A stretch of DNA of 5,294 nt, taken from assembly GCA_013203755.1 (NCBI GenBank), contig JABMPI010000624.1, forward strand, positions 1 to 5,294, written 5' to 3'. Within the stretch, counting starts at the first letter, position 1; every line of letters begins with the position of its first letter. This DNA comes from Bacteroidota bacterium (GTDB taxonomy: Bacteria; Bacteroidota; Bacteroidia; Bacteroidales; Prolixibacteraceae). Positions 1 to 5,294 of this stretch are shown here, piece by piece. The notes below the pieces were generated by a model, which ran no database searches, had not been told where the DNA came from, and saw only the letters and a program-made list of their open reading frames with translations. A program made the translations under genes and the position numbers.

Positions 1-228
1 TTCTTAATGAAATATTTCTAGTAATCCTACCAGTGTTTTAGTAGTTCTTGCATTATTTTCTCTTCTTGGTTTTTTGATGGTTTTAGGTGCTGCAGTACAC
101 TTCATAAAATGTAAATCTGGGATTTATTGGCGTTTCTTTTTCAAATTCATAATTCAACTATCAATAAACCGACTTCCTACGTCCGGCGTTTCATTCGTGA
201 GACGGTAGAAAAGAAGACAATTTCTTTT
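1..228. other. No confident gene; hydrophobic open frame and 3' hairpins
   Basis: I find no gene I can defend here. On the plus strand one frame is open from 11 to the TAG at 206-208 (about 65 codons). It reads as a strongly hydrophobic helix (VLVVLALFSLLGFLMVLGAA, roughly 35-94) followed by a basic, aromatic segment (IYWRFFFKF). TAA and TGA stops at 5-10 close the frame on the left, and the first in-frame ATG is at 77, inside the hydrophobic stretch. It could therefore be the decayed or frameshifted end of a membrane protein that enters from the left, or chance. The minus strand has only a 33-codon ATG frame (105 down to 4), low in complexity and basic. The right part of the region carries two hairpins, listed separately. 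Confidence 0.3.
177..208 (+). repeat. Imperfect hairpin with TTCG loop
   Basis: CGTTTCA (187-193) and TGAGACG (198-204) pair around a TTCG tetraloop. One pair is a G-U wobble in plus-strand RNA and would be an A-C mismatch in minus-strand RNA, so the fold favours a left-to-right transcript. CTAC (177-180) also pairs with GTAG (205-208), which lengthens the stem across a six-base bulge (181-186). No U-run follows. The last three bases are shared with the next hairpin, so the two full structures cannot both form at once. The function is unknown; it may be a transcript-end structure or part of a small dispersed repeat. Confidence 0.4.
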
Positions 229-231
229 CTA
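206..231. terminator. Perfect 10-bp inverted repeat at the patatin stop, possible terminator
   Basis: TAGAAAAGAA (206-215) is exactly repeated inverted as TTCTTTTCTA (222-231) around a six-base loop. The right arm contains the TAG stop of the patatin-like gene (229-231 on the minus strand). In the minus-strand transcript the second arm is U-rich (UUCUUUUCUA), so the structure resembles an AT-rich intrinsic terminator or 3'-end stabiliser. It could act in both directions because the left arm also begins with a TAG that closes the plus-strand open frame. Only two of the ten pairs are G-C, so the stem is weak and strong termination is not assured. Confidence 0.45.
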
Positions 232-996
232 TTTGAACTCCAGAGATTTAATCAAAGCTTTTTTAGCAGATTTATACCCCAGTTCAAATAACTCATCGGC
301 ATGAGTACGTAGCAAAATATCGTATTTGTCAATTCCCTTGGGTTCAATAAAAACAGTAGCGTGTTTACGAACTTCTTTCATGTTTGCATTTACACTCATA
401 TAAAAAGTGCGGGTAGCAATCTGAACCAAATTTTTCATTTTGGCTTTGGGATTTATGGGACTGATATTCGAAACTATAATCTGCTCACAATCATTTTTAA
501 TTGGATTAATCGGGATATTATCCATTAATCCACCATCAACATAAGAGTATCTGTTAATTGTAACCGGCGAAAAAAGTATGGGAATAGACGATGAAGCTAA
601 AACAGTTAACCCAAGTGGCCCTGAATTTTTATATTCAATAATCCCTTTGTTTAAATTCGAAATTCCTACAAAAAATGGTATTTCCAGCTCTTCAATATTT
701 TTAGCTACAATCGCTTTGTCAATATCCTCTTGTAAACCATCAAGCTTTAATAAACCATCTATTGGCAAATGCAGTTTGGTATATTTAAAGAACCAACTTT
801 TTTTGAAGATTTGTAAGATTTCTTCGGGCGATTTTCCTCCGGCGATAAAAGCGCCAACAATAGCCCCGGCACTCACTCCTGAAATTACATCGGGTTTAAT
901 TCCATTTTCGTGTAGTGCTGCAATTACTCCCAAATGGGCAAAACCACGTGTTCCGCCTCCACTTAAAACCAATCCTGTTTTGTACTTCTTTGCCAT
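229..996 (-). CDS. Patatin-like phospholipase family protein (RssA/YchK-like)
   Basis: This is a 255-residue serine hydrolase of the patatin family, expected to cleave acyl esters of phospholipids or other lipids through a Ser-Asp dyad. Visible motifs, in order, are the glycine-rich oxyanion loop GGGTRG (residues 13-18), the nucleophile elbow GVSAG with Ser42, the conserved ASSSIPILFSP segment (134-144), and VDGGLMDNIP with catalytic Asp154 in the DGG motif. All catalytic elements are intact. The length matches the short single-domain bacterial class (RssA-like), and no signal peptide or membrane segment is seen, so the protein is probably cytosolic or peripherally membrane-bound. The ATG at 996 is chosen because the oxyanion loop follows 12 residues later, as is typical. 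It lies 99 bases downstream of the aldolase-family gene on the same strand. The natural substrate cannot be told from sequence. Confidence 0.93.
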   Translation of the reverse strand: MAKKYKTGLVLSGGGTRGFAHLGVIAALHENGIKPDVISGVSAGAIVGAFIAGGKSPEEILQIFKKSWFFKYTKLHLPIDGLLKLDGLQEDIDKAIVAKNIEELEIPFFVGISNLNKGIIEYKNSGPLGLTVLASSSIPILFSPVTINRYSYVDGGLMDNIPINPIKNDCEQIIVSNISPINPKAKMKNLVQIATRTFYMSVNANMKEVRKHATVFIEPKGIDKYDILLRTHADELFELGYKSAKKALIKSLEFK

Positions 997-1013
997 TTAT
1001 AATGATTGAAATA

Positions 1014-1047
1014 CAAAGTTAACAATAAGTAGTTAAATTTCTTGAAA
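1014..1047 (-). promoter_or_regulatory. Candidate Bacteroidota-type promoter for the patatin-like gene
   Basis: Read on the minus strand, TAACTTTG (1021 down to 1014) matches the Bacteroidota -7 consensus TAnnTTTG exactly. It sits 17 bases ahead of the ATG at 996. The -33 element is poor: the best candidate is TTTC (1047 down to 1044) at a 22-base spacing, against the expected TTTG/TTG. The predicted leader would be very short. If real, it supports transcription of the lipase gene separately from the aldolase-family gene upstream. Confidence 0.38.
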
Positions 1048-1095
1048 CTCAAAAGTCAGTAATTATTGGATTTATTAGGGTGTAGTCGCTAATAT

Positions 1096-1710
1096 TCATT
1101 TTTCGTTCAAAAAAGATTTATAATATTTCAAAACGATTTCTCCTGCATCATCAAGAGTTCTCCCCCAAACAATGATGCCTTCTTCATGTCCTCCCATAAC
1201 AAGAACAGGGTCTTGATTTGGTTTTATAGCCATAATGATTTTTTGTATCTCTTTGGCCATTTCAGGAGTACCATACGGTACATCGGCAGATGTAGTTGCC
1301 GTATGATTTAGATATTTATCCCACATTCCTTTATGGTGGATATGAATAACCGCCCCAACATCGGGAAGTGATTCATAAATAATTGCATGACTTAATGATT
1401 CAGCAGAGGCATTGATACTCCCGGTACATTTCAACGAATTTTTGCTGAAAGACCATGAATTTACAAGTGGATAATGTTTTTCTTCAAGTGCTGGCAATCT
1501 TCCCGTTGCTGTCCCTGAAATATAAAAGTTGTCAGCAGTAGCCCGGATAGAAATATTGCCGTAACCAATACCATTCGAATAAGCACCGATTAAACAAGAT
1601 TCGTACATTATTTGCCTCCATTTTGTTAACGCTTCAAATGTTTTTGCAGGGAGACAAGTATTTCCTTCAATTCGCTTGCAATTAAATTTTATAAAACCTT
1701 CACTGTTCAT
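1096..1710 (-). CDS. Class II aldolase/adducin family protein
   Basis: This 204-residue protein has the single domain of the class II (zinc-dependent) aldolase/adducin superfamily, whose members include fuculose- and rhamnulose-phosphate aldolases, ribulose-phosphate 4-epimerase and methylthioribulose-phosphate dehydratase. The likely metal ligands are visible: HIHH with His123 and His125, and GGHEEG with His175. Glu104 in ASAESLSH sits where the catalytic acid of the aldolases lies. GYGNISIR (49-56) and SGTATG (65-70) match the conserved substrate/phosphate-binding loops near the N-terminus. The C-terminal stretch DDAGEIVLKYY (187-197) is also typical. The fold and metal site are clear, but the reaction is not: no sugar-catabolism neighbours are present to point to a substrate. 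The ATG at 1710 is the only good start. The gene has 208 bases of upstream spacer and 99 bases downstream to the lipase gene. Confidence 0.88.
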   Translation of the reverse strand: MNSEGFIKFNCKRIEGNTCLPAKTFEALTKWRQIMYESCLIGAYSNGIGYGNISIRATADNFYISGTATGRLPALEEKHYPLVNSWSFSKNSLKCTGSINASAESLSHAIIYESLPDVGAVIHIHHKGMWDKYLNHTATTSADVPYGTPEMAKEIQKIIMAIKPNQDPVLVMGGHEEGIIVWGRTLDDAGEIVLKYYKSFLNEK

Positions 1711-1737
1711 TTTTTATGATATTTTAATCTCTAAAAT

Positions 1738-1771
1738 TAAATGTATAAATTTAAGTCGTAGTGGGTTACAA
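1738..1771 (-). promoter_or_regulatory. Weak candidate promoter for the aldolase-family gene
   Basis: On the minus strand TACATTTA (1745 down to 1738) matches seven of eight positions of TAnnTTTG. A TTG (1771 down to 1769) lies 23 bases upstream as a possible -33 element. The box ends 27 bases before the ATG at 1710. In an AT-rich spacer such matches arise easily by chance, so this is only a suggestion. It also overlaps a 26-codon open frame described in the findings. Confidence 0.22.
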
Positions 1772-1842
1772 GATAGTAAAATCAAAGCTTTCATTCCCTC
1801 CAAAGAAATAATCTAACATAATTATAATGTAACTATCACGAG

Positions 1843-1876
1843 ATTCCGCATGAAATTTTGCAAAAATTTATGGAAT
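1843..1876 (-). terminator. AT-rich hairpin downstream of the aminotransferase gene
   Basis: AAATTTT (1853-1859) and AAAATTT (1863-1869) form a perfect seven-base inverted repeat around GCA. The stem extends outward: ATTCC (1843-1847) pairs with GGAAT (1872-1876), and AT (1850-1851) pairs with AT (1870-1871), with small bulges at 1848-1849 and 1852 on one side. In total 14 pairs are possible. It lies 43-75 bases past the aminotransferase stop in the direction of transcription, which is the right place for a transcript end. No U-tract follows the stem, so it may be a 3'-stabilising structure rather than a classical terminator. Confidence 0.42.
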
Positions 1877-1918
1877 GACGTTCAACTGGTAACGTTTCGG
1901 ATATTTAATAGAATAACA

Positions 1919-3367
1919 TCAATTCAATGAAAACCACTGATTCATCAACTCCTCATCGCTCTTCTCATCTTTATGAGCAAAATCGTTGGTTCTGTTATTG
2001 TAAGTGTAATCTTTTCTGTAAGTATCAATATTTGTAACAATATCATTTAAGGCAGTAATCATTACATCTACTTCAGAATTTTTCATGGTTGGGTGTAACG
2101 ACCAACGTACCCACCCCGGTTTATCCGAAAGGTCGCCATGATTTATTTTATCCGTAATTTCCTGTGACTGTTCATAAGAAACTTCCAACAAAAAATGGCC
2201 GTAAGTTCCTGCGCAAGCACAACCACCACGGGTTTGAATACCATATTTGTCATTCAGTAACCGAACAAAAAGGTTGTAATGAATTTTTTCCACATAAAAG
2301 GAAATTACACCCAAACGATCACGAACATTGTCGGCTAGTATTTTTACTTCCGGAATTTGATCTAATCCTTTGAAAGCAATTTCAAGTAGTTCTTCTTCAC
2401 GTTTTTTGATGTTTTCAACACCCATCTGATTCTTTAAATCGATACAGAGAGCGATTTTGATGGATTGTAAAAAACCCGGTGTACCACCATCTTCGCGAGC
2501 TTCAATATCATCAACATATTTGTATTTTCCCCATCGGTTCGTCCAATCCACGGTTCCACCCCCGGGATTATCGGGAACTTCGCTATTATACATCAGTGCA
2601 TCAAAAACCAATACTCCAGATGTACCCGGTCCTCCAAGAAATTTGTGTGGCGAAAATAGTACCGCATCTAATTTTTCCATTGGATCTGCAGGGTGCATGT
2701 CAATATTGTCGTAAGGAGCCGACGCTGCAAAGTCGATAAAACATACGCCACCAAACTCGTGCATTATTCGGGCAAGTTTGTAATAATCGGTTCGAACTCC
2801 GGTTACATTGGAACAAGCCGAAAAAGAACCAATTTTAAACGGTCGCTCTTTATAAACTTCTAAAGCTTTTCTTAAGTTTTCAGGTTCAACCAACAATCCC
2901 TCTCCTGGTTCAATAACAACTACATCGGCATTGGTTTCGTACCACGAAGTTTGGTTCGAATGATGTTCCATGTGCGTTATAAAAACAACCGGGCGTTCAC
3001 TATCTTTTGTGTATTTACCACGTAATCCTAATATGCGTTGAAATTTATTAATCACGGTCGTCATTCCCGAACCTGCCGTAATTATAACATCATTAGATCC
3101 CGCGTTTACATGTTCTTTTATTATTTGATGTGACCTTTGGTAAGCATGGGTCATTCGAATACCCGTCTCACTGGTTTCTGTATGTGTATTGCCCACAAAA
3201 GGGCCTATTGTTTTGGTGATTTTTTTTTCAATTGGTTTATATAATCTCCCGCTAGCTATCCAATCACCATAAATAATTTTTTTCTCTCCATAGGGAGAAC
3301 TAAACTTTTGATTGATACCAATAATATTTTTTCGGAATTTCTTAAAATACTTTTCCAGATTGCTCAT
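1919..3367 (-). CDS. Class V aminotransferase-fold PLP enzyme, cysteine desulfurase-like
   Basis: This is a PLP-dependent fold-type I enzyme of about 482 residues, related to the SufS/CsdA cysteine desulfurase group. In numbering from the ATG at 3367, AGSGMTTVIN (98-107) is the cofactor phosphate-binding region. MEHHSN (133-138) parallels the desulfurase MEHHAN with its PLP-stacking His. FIDFAAS carries Asp212, which should contact the pyridine nitrogen, and SPHKFLGGPGTSG carries Lys242, the Schiff-base lysine. RGGCACAGTYGH (Cys383 and Cys385) falls where desulfurases keep their catalytic cysteine. It is longer than SufS (about 406 residues), with an extended N-terminus and a charged C-terminal tail. 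A GTG at 3391 would add eight residues. I prefer the ATG because a TTAATTTG box (3398 down to 3391), close to the -7 consensus, overlaps that GTG. No suf, isc or tRNA-thiolation genes lie nearby, so it may be a desulfurase, a related lyase or another class V enzyme. Confidence 0.87.
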   Translation of the reverse strand: MSNLEKYFKKFRKNIIGINQKFSSPYGEKKIIYGDWIASGRLYKPIEKKITKTIGPFVGNTHTETSETGIRMTHAYQRSHQIIKEHVNAGSNDVIITAGSGMTTVINKFQRILGLRGKYTKDSERPVVFITHMEHHSNQTSWYETNADVVVIEPGEGLLVEPENLRKALEVYKERPFKIGSFSACSNVTGVRTDYYKLARIMHEFGGVCFIDFAASAPYDNIDMHPADPMEKLDAVLFSPHKFLGGPGTSGVLVFDALMYNSEVPDNPGGGTVDWTNRWGKYKYVDDIEAREDGGTPGFLQSIKIALCIDLKNQMGVENIKKREEELLEIAFKGLDQIPEVKILADNVRDRLGVISFYVEKIHYNLFVRLLNDKYGIQTRGGCACAGTYGHFLLEVSYEQSQEITDKINHGDLSDKPGWVRWSLHPTMKNSEVDVMITALNDIVTNIDTYRKDYTYNNRTNDFAHKDEKSDEELMNQWFSLN

Positions 3368-3431
3368 AAACCTCTTTTTGTTTAAAGACACAAATTAAGT
3401 GACTTTGGGTGAATAAAAAATAGGGAATTAA

Positions 3432-3450
3432 TCAGTTTTCGGTCAGTTTT
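3432..3450 (+). repeat. Short direct repeat TCAGTTTT, 11-base period
   Basis: TCAGTTTT occurs at 3432-3439 and again at 3443-3450, about one helical turn apart, in the divergent spacer between the aminotransferase gene and htpG. It lies some 23 bases upstream of the palindrome at 3473-3485. Such spacing would suit two protein subunits on the same DNA face, but the repeat is short and AT-rich and may be chance. Confidence 0.25.
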
Positions 3451-3472
3451 AACATTATTTGAATATCTAAAA

Positions 3473-3485
3473 TGACAATTCGTCA
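3473..3485. promoter_or_regulatory. Palindromic operator-like site upstream of htpG
   Basis: The sequence TGACAATTCGTCA fits an inverted repeat TGACA-N3-TGTCA with one mismatch (CGTCA on the right); TGAC/GTCA is perfect. It lies 11 bases upstream of the sigma-54-like element and is centred near -44 of the inferred transcription start. A dimeric regulator of the stress response is a reasonable guess for what binds here, but I cannot name the protein. Confidence 0.45.
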
Positions 3486-3496
3486 CAAAACACGAA

Positions 3497-3512
3497 TGGC
3501 ATGTTGTTTGAA
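3497..3512 (+). promoter_or_regulatory. Sigma-54-like -24/-12 promoter element for htpG
   Basis: TGGCATG (3497-3503), four bases, a T and then TTGAA (3508-3512) align in exact register with the sigma-54 consensus TGGCACG-N4-TTGCA. The mismatches are T for C in the -24 block and A for C in the -12 block, where the usual GC dinucleotide becomes GA. A start near 3523 would give a leader of about 34 bases before the htpG ATG. The competing reading is a primary-sigma promoter: TTG at 3504-3506 and TAAATTG at 3525-3531, spaced 18 bases apart, match the Bacteroidota consensus less well. Confidence 0.42.
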
Positions 3513-3556
3513 ATTAGCCACCCGTAAATTGAAAATTAAATTAAAAAATATAAAAA

Positions 3557-5294
3557 ATGCAAACAGGTAAAATTGGTGTAACCAGTGAAAATCTATTTCC
3601 AATCATTAAAAAGTTTCTTTATTCAGATCACGATATCTTTTTAAGAGAGATTGTTTCGAATGCAGTTGACGCAACTCAAAAACTAAAAACCCTTGCTTCA
3701 AAAGGTGAATATTCGGGTGATGTAAGCGATTTAAAAGTTAAAGTAAGTTTAGATGCTGAGGCAAAAACAATTACCATTTCTGATAACGGAATTGGAATGA
3801 CTGCCGAGGAGATTGAAAAATACATTAACCAGATTGCCTTTTCGGGAGCAAACGATTTCTTGGATAAATATAAAGACGATGCCAATGCAATTATTGGTCA
3901 TTTTGGGCTTGGGTTTTATAGCTCGTTTATGATTTCTGATAAGGTTGACATTATTACAAAATCGTACAAAGAGGGTTCGAAAGCAGTAAAATGGAGTTGT
4001 AAAGGCGACCCTGAATTTACGCTTGACGAAATTGAAAAAGAGGATGTTGGAACCGACATTGTAATGCATGTAATTGAAGAGGAGAAAGCATTTTTGGAAG
4101 ATTCAAAAATTTCTGAAATTCTAACCAAATATTGTAAGTTTCTTCCGATTCCAATTATTTACGGAAAGAAAAAAGACTGGAAAGAAGGAGTTGAGGTTGA
4201 AACCGATGAGGACAATCAAATAAACGATATTGCTCCGGCGTGGACAAAAATGCCAACCGATTTAAAAGACGAGGATTATAAAGAATTCTATAAAAAGTTG
4301 TATCCCGTGGGAGATGAACCACTTTTCAATATTCATTTGAATGTGGACTACCCATTTAATTTAACTGGTATTCTCTATTTCCCAAAAATAAAAAATAATT
4401 TTGAAGTTCAGAAAAATAAAATTCAATTGTACAGCAACCAGGTTTTTGTTACCGATTCGGTTGAAGGAATTGTACCTGAATTTTTGACACTATTACACGG
4501 TGTGCTTGACTCACCGGATATTCCATTAAATGTTTCGCGTTCGTATTTGCAAAGCGATTCGAATGTAAAGAAAATTAGCAGTCACATTAATAAAAAAGTA
4601 GCTGACAGGTTAGCAGAGATTTTCAAAGAAAACCGCGAGGATTTTGAAAGCAAGTGGGATGATCTGAAGATTTTTATTGAATATGGAATGTTGTCGGAAG
4701 ACAAATTCTACGAAAGGGCTTTGAAATTTTTTATGCTAAAAAATACTGATGGAAAGTATTTTACCTGGGAAGAGTATGAAATGTTGGTGAAAGAAAATCA
4801 AACTGACAAAGATAAAAACACCATTTATTTGTATACAACCAATATCGAGGAGCAATATACTTTTGTAGAAGCTGCTAAAGATAAAGGTTACGACATAATT
4901 GTTCTCGACGATGTTTTGGCACCGCACCTAATTAATAAACTGGAGCAAAAATACACCGGAACACGTTTTGTTCGTGTAGATTCTGATGTAGTTGAAAACC
5001 TAATTAAAAAGGAAGATACTACAAAAGAGGAGTTGACTTTTGAGCAAAAAGAAGAGTTGTCACCAGTTTTTCAAGCAGTTTGCCCAGAGAATAAAGATTT
5101 CAATTTTATTGTTGATTTCCAGGATTTGGGTGAAACAGGTTCGCCAATGGTAATTACCCGTAACGAGTTTATGCGCCGAATGAAAGACATGGGTGCGGCA
5201 CAAGGCGGAATGAGTATGTACGGTGATTTTCCTGAAAGTTTAAATTTGGTGGTTAATCATGCTCACCCTTTGGTGAAAAATGTATTTGAAGCAA
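3557..5294 (+). CDS. htpG: Molecular chaperone HtpG (Hsp90 family), 3' end cut by window
   Basis: HtpG is the bacterial Hsp90, a cytosolic dimeric ATPase that helps fold and remodel client proteins under stress. The first 579 codons are visible without interruption; Bacteroidota HtpG is about 680 residues, so roughly 100 C-terminal residues, including most of the dimerisation end, lie beyond the window. The N-terminal GHKL ATPase domain shows LREIVSNAVDA with catalytic Glu31 and Mg-binding Asn35, DNGIGM (76-81), the lid glycine motif GHFGLGFYS (114-122) and GTDI (165-168). The middle domain shows PAWTKMP (227-233), DYPFNLTGILYFPK (264-277) and LNVSRSYLQ with Arg328, the residue that contacts the ATP gamma-phosphate from the middle domain. 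GAAQGGMSMYGDFP near the visible end fits the Bacteroidota C-terminal region. The ATG at 3557 is certain from the typical start MQTGKIGVTSENLFP. No Shine-Dalgarno sequence is seen, only an A-rich leader. It is divergent from the aminotransferase gene, with a regulated-looking upstream region. Confidence 0.98.
   Translation, partial: MQTGKIGVTSENLFPIIKKFLYSDHDIFLREIVSNAVDATQKLKTLASKGEYSGDVSDLKVKVSLDAEAKTITISDNGIGMTAEEIEKYINQIAFSGANDFLDKYKDDANAIIGHFGLGFYSSFMISDKVDIITKSYKEGSKAVKWSCKGDPEFTLDEIEKEDVGTDIVMHVIEEEKAFLEDSKISEILTKYCKFLPIPIIYGKKKDWKEGVEVETDEDNQINDIAPAWTKMPTDLKDEDYKEFYKKLYPVGDEPLFNIHLNVDYPFNLTGILYFPKIKNNFEVQKNKIQLYSNQVFVTDSVEGIVPEFLTLLHGVLDSPDIPLNVSRSYLQSDSNVKKISSHINKKVADRLAEIFKENREDFESKWDDLKIFIEYGMLSEDKFYERALKFFMLKNTDGKYFTWEEYEMLVKENQTDKDKNTIYLYTTNIEEQYTFVEAAKDKGYDIIVLDDVLAPHLINKLEQKYTGTRFVRVDSDVVENLIKKEDTTKEELTFEQKEELSPVFQAVCPENKDFNFIVDFQDLGETGSPMVITRNEFMRRMKDMGAAQGGMSMYGDFPESLNLVVNHAHPLVKNVFEA

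Noticed and set aside
4..105. 33-codon minus-strand frame beginning MKCTAAPKTIKK
   Set aside because: It is short and basic, has no ribosome-binding site or family likeness, and is antisense to the more protein-like hydrophobic reading.
578..1009. 143-codon plus-strand open frame opposite the patatin gene
   Set aside because: It lies almost wholly antisense to a gene with complete catalytic motifs, and its translation is low in complexity and rich in Ser, Ile and Pro with no recognisable domain.
1878..1895. Inverted repeat ACGTT / AACGT with an eight-base loop
   Set aside because: Five pairs with an eight-base loop is within what chance gives in this spacer, and the neighbouring hairpin at 1843-1876 is much stronger.
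2164..2739. Three overlapping plus-strand open frames of 69-86 codons within the aminotransferase gene
   Set aside because: All are antisense to the PLP enzyme, overlap one another in different frames and show no protein-like features; they are shadows of its codons.
3368..3391. GTG at 3391 as the start of the aminotransferase gene
   Set aside because: It adds only eight residues, and a possible -7 promoter box (3398 down to 3391) overlaps this GTG, so a transcript from that box would begin downstream of it; the ATG at 3367 is preferred.
3676..4128. Three minus-strand open frames of 69-106 codons opposite htpG
   Set aside because: They are antisense to the ATPase domain of an intact htpG, and their Ser- and Phe-rich composition is what the reverse strand of that gene would give.
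4736..4927. 63-codon minus-strand frame that looks hydrophobic
   Set aside because: It is the reverse complement of a charged htpG stretch rich in AAA and GAA codons, which reads as Phe on the opposite strand; it has no independent support.

Overview
The window looks like ordinary chromosomal DNA from an AT-rich member of the Bacteroidota. The reasons are the closely Bacteroidota-like HtpG sequence, A-rich leaders with no clear Shine-Dalgarno sequence, and a TAnnTTTG-type promoter box ahead of one gene. A marine or anaerobic Bacteroidales/Marinilabiliales-type organism is a guess from protein flavour only.

Layout from left to right. Positions 1-228 hold no gene I can defend, only a hydrophobic open frame and two overlapping hairpins that run into the stop codon of the next gene. 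Three genes then lie on the minus strand: a patatin-like serine lipase (229-996), a class II aldolase/adducin-family protein (1096-1710) and a PLP-dependent class V aminotransferase related to cysteine desulfurases (1919-3367). The gaps between them are 99 and 208 bases, which suggests separate transcription units rather than a tight operon. A divergent 189-base intergenic region follows, and then htpG (Hsp90) begins on the plus strand at 3557 and runs off the right edge with about 579 codons visible.

No shared pathway links the three minus-strand genes, and there is no mobile element, CRISPR array, tRNA or rRNA. The most informative non-coding sequence is upstream of htpG. It combines a near-perfect TGACA-N3-TGTCA-type palindrome (3473-3485) with a sigma-54-like -24/-12 element (3497-3512), followed by a leader of about 34 bases. 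This would fit a dedicated stress-regulated promoter. I do not see a novel multi-gene system in this window.
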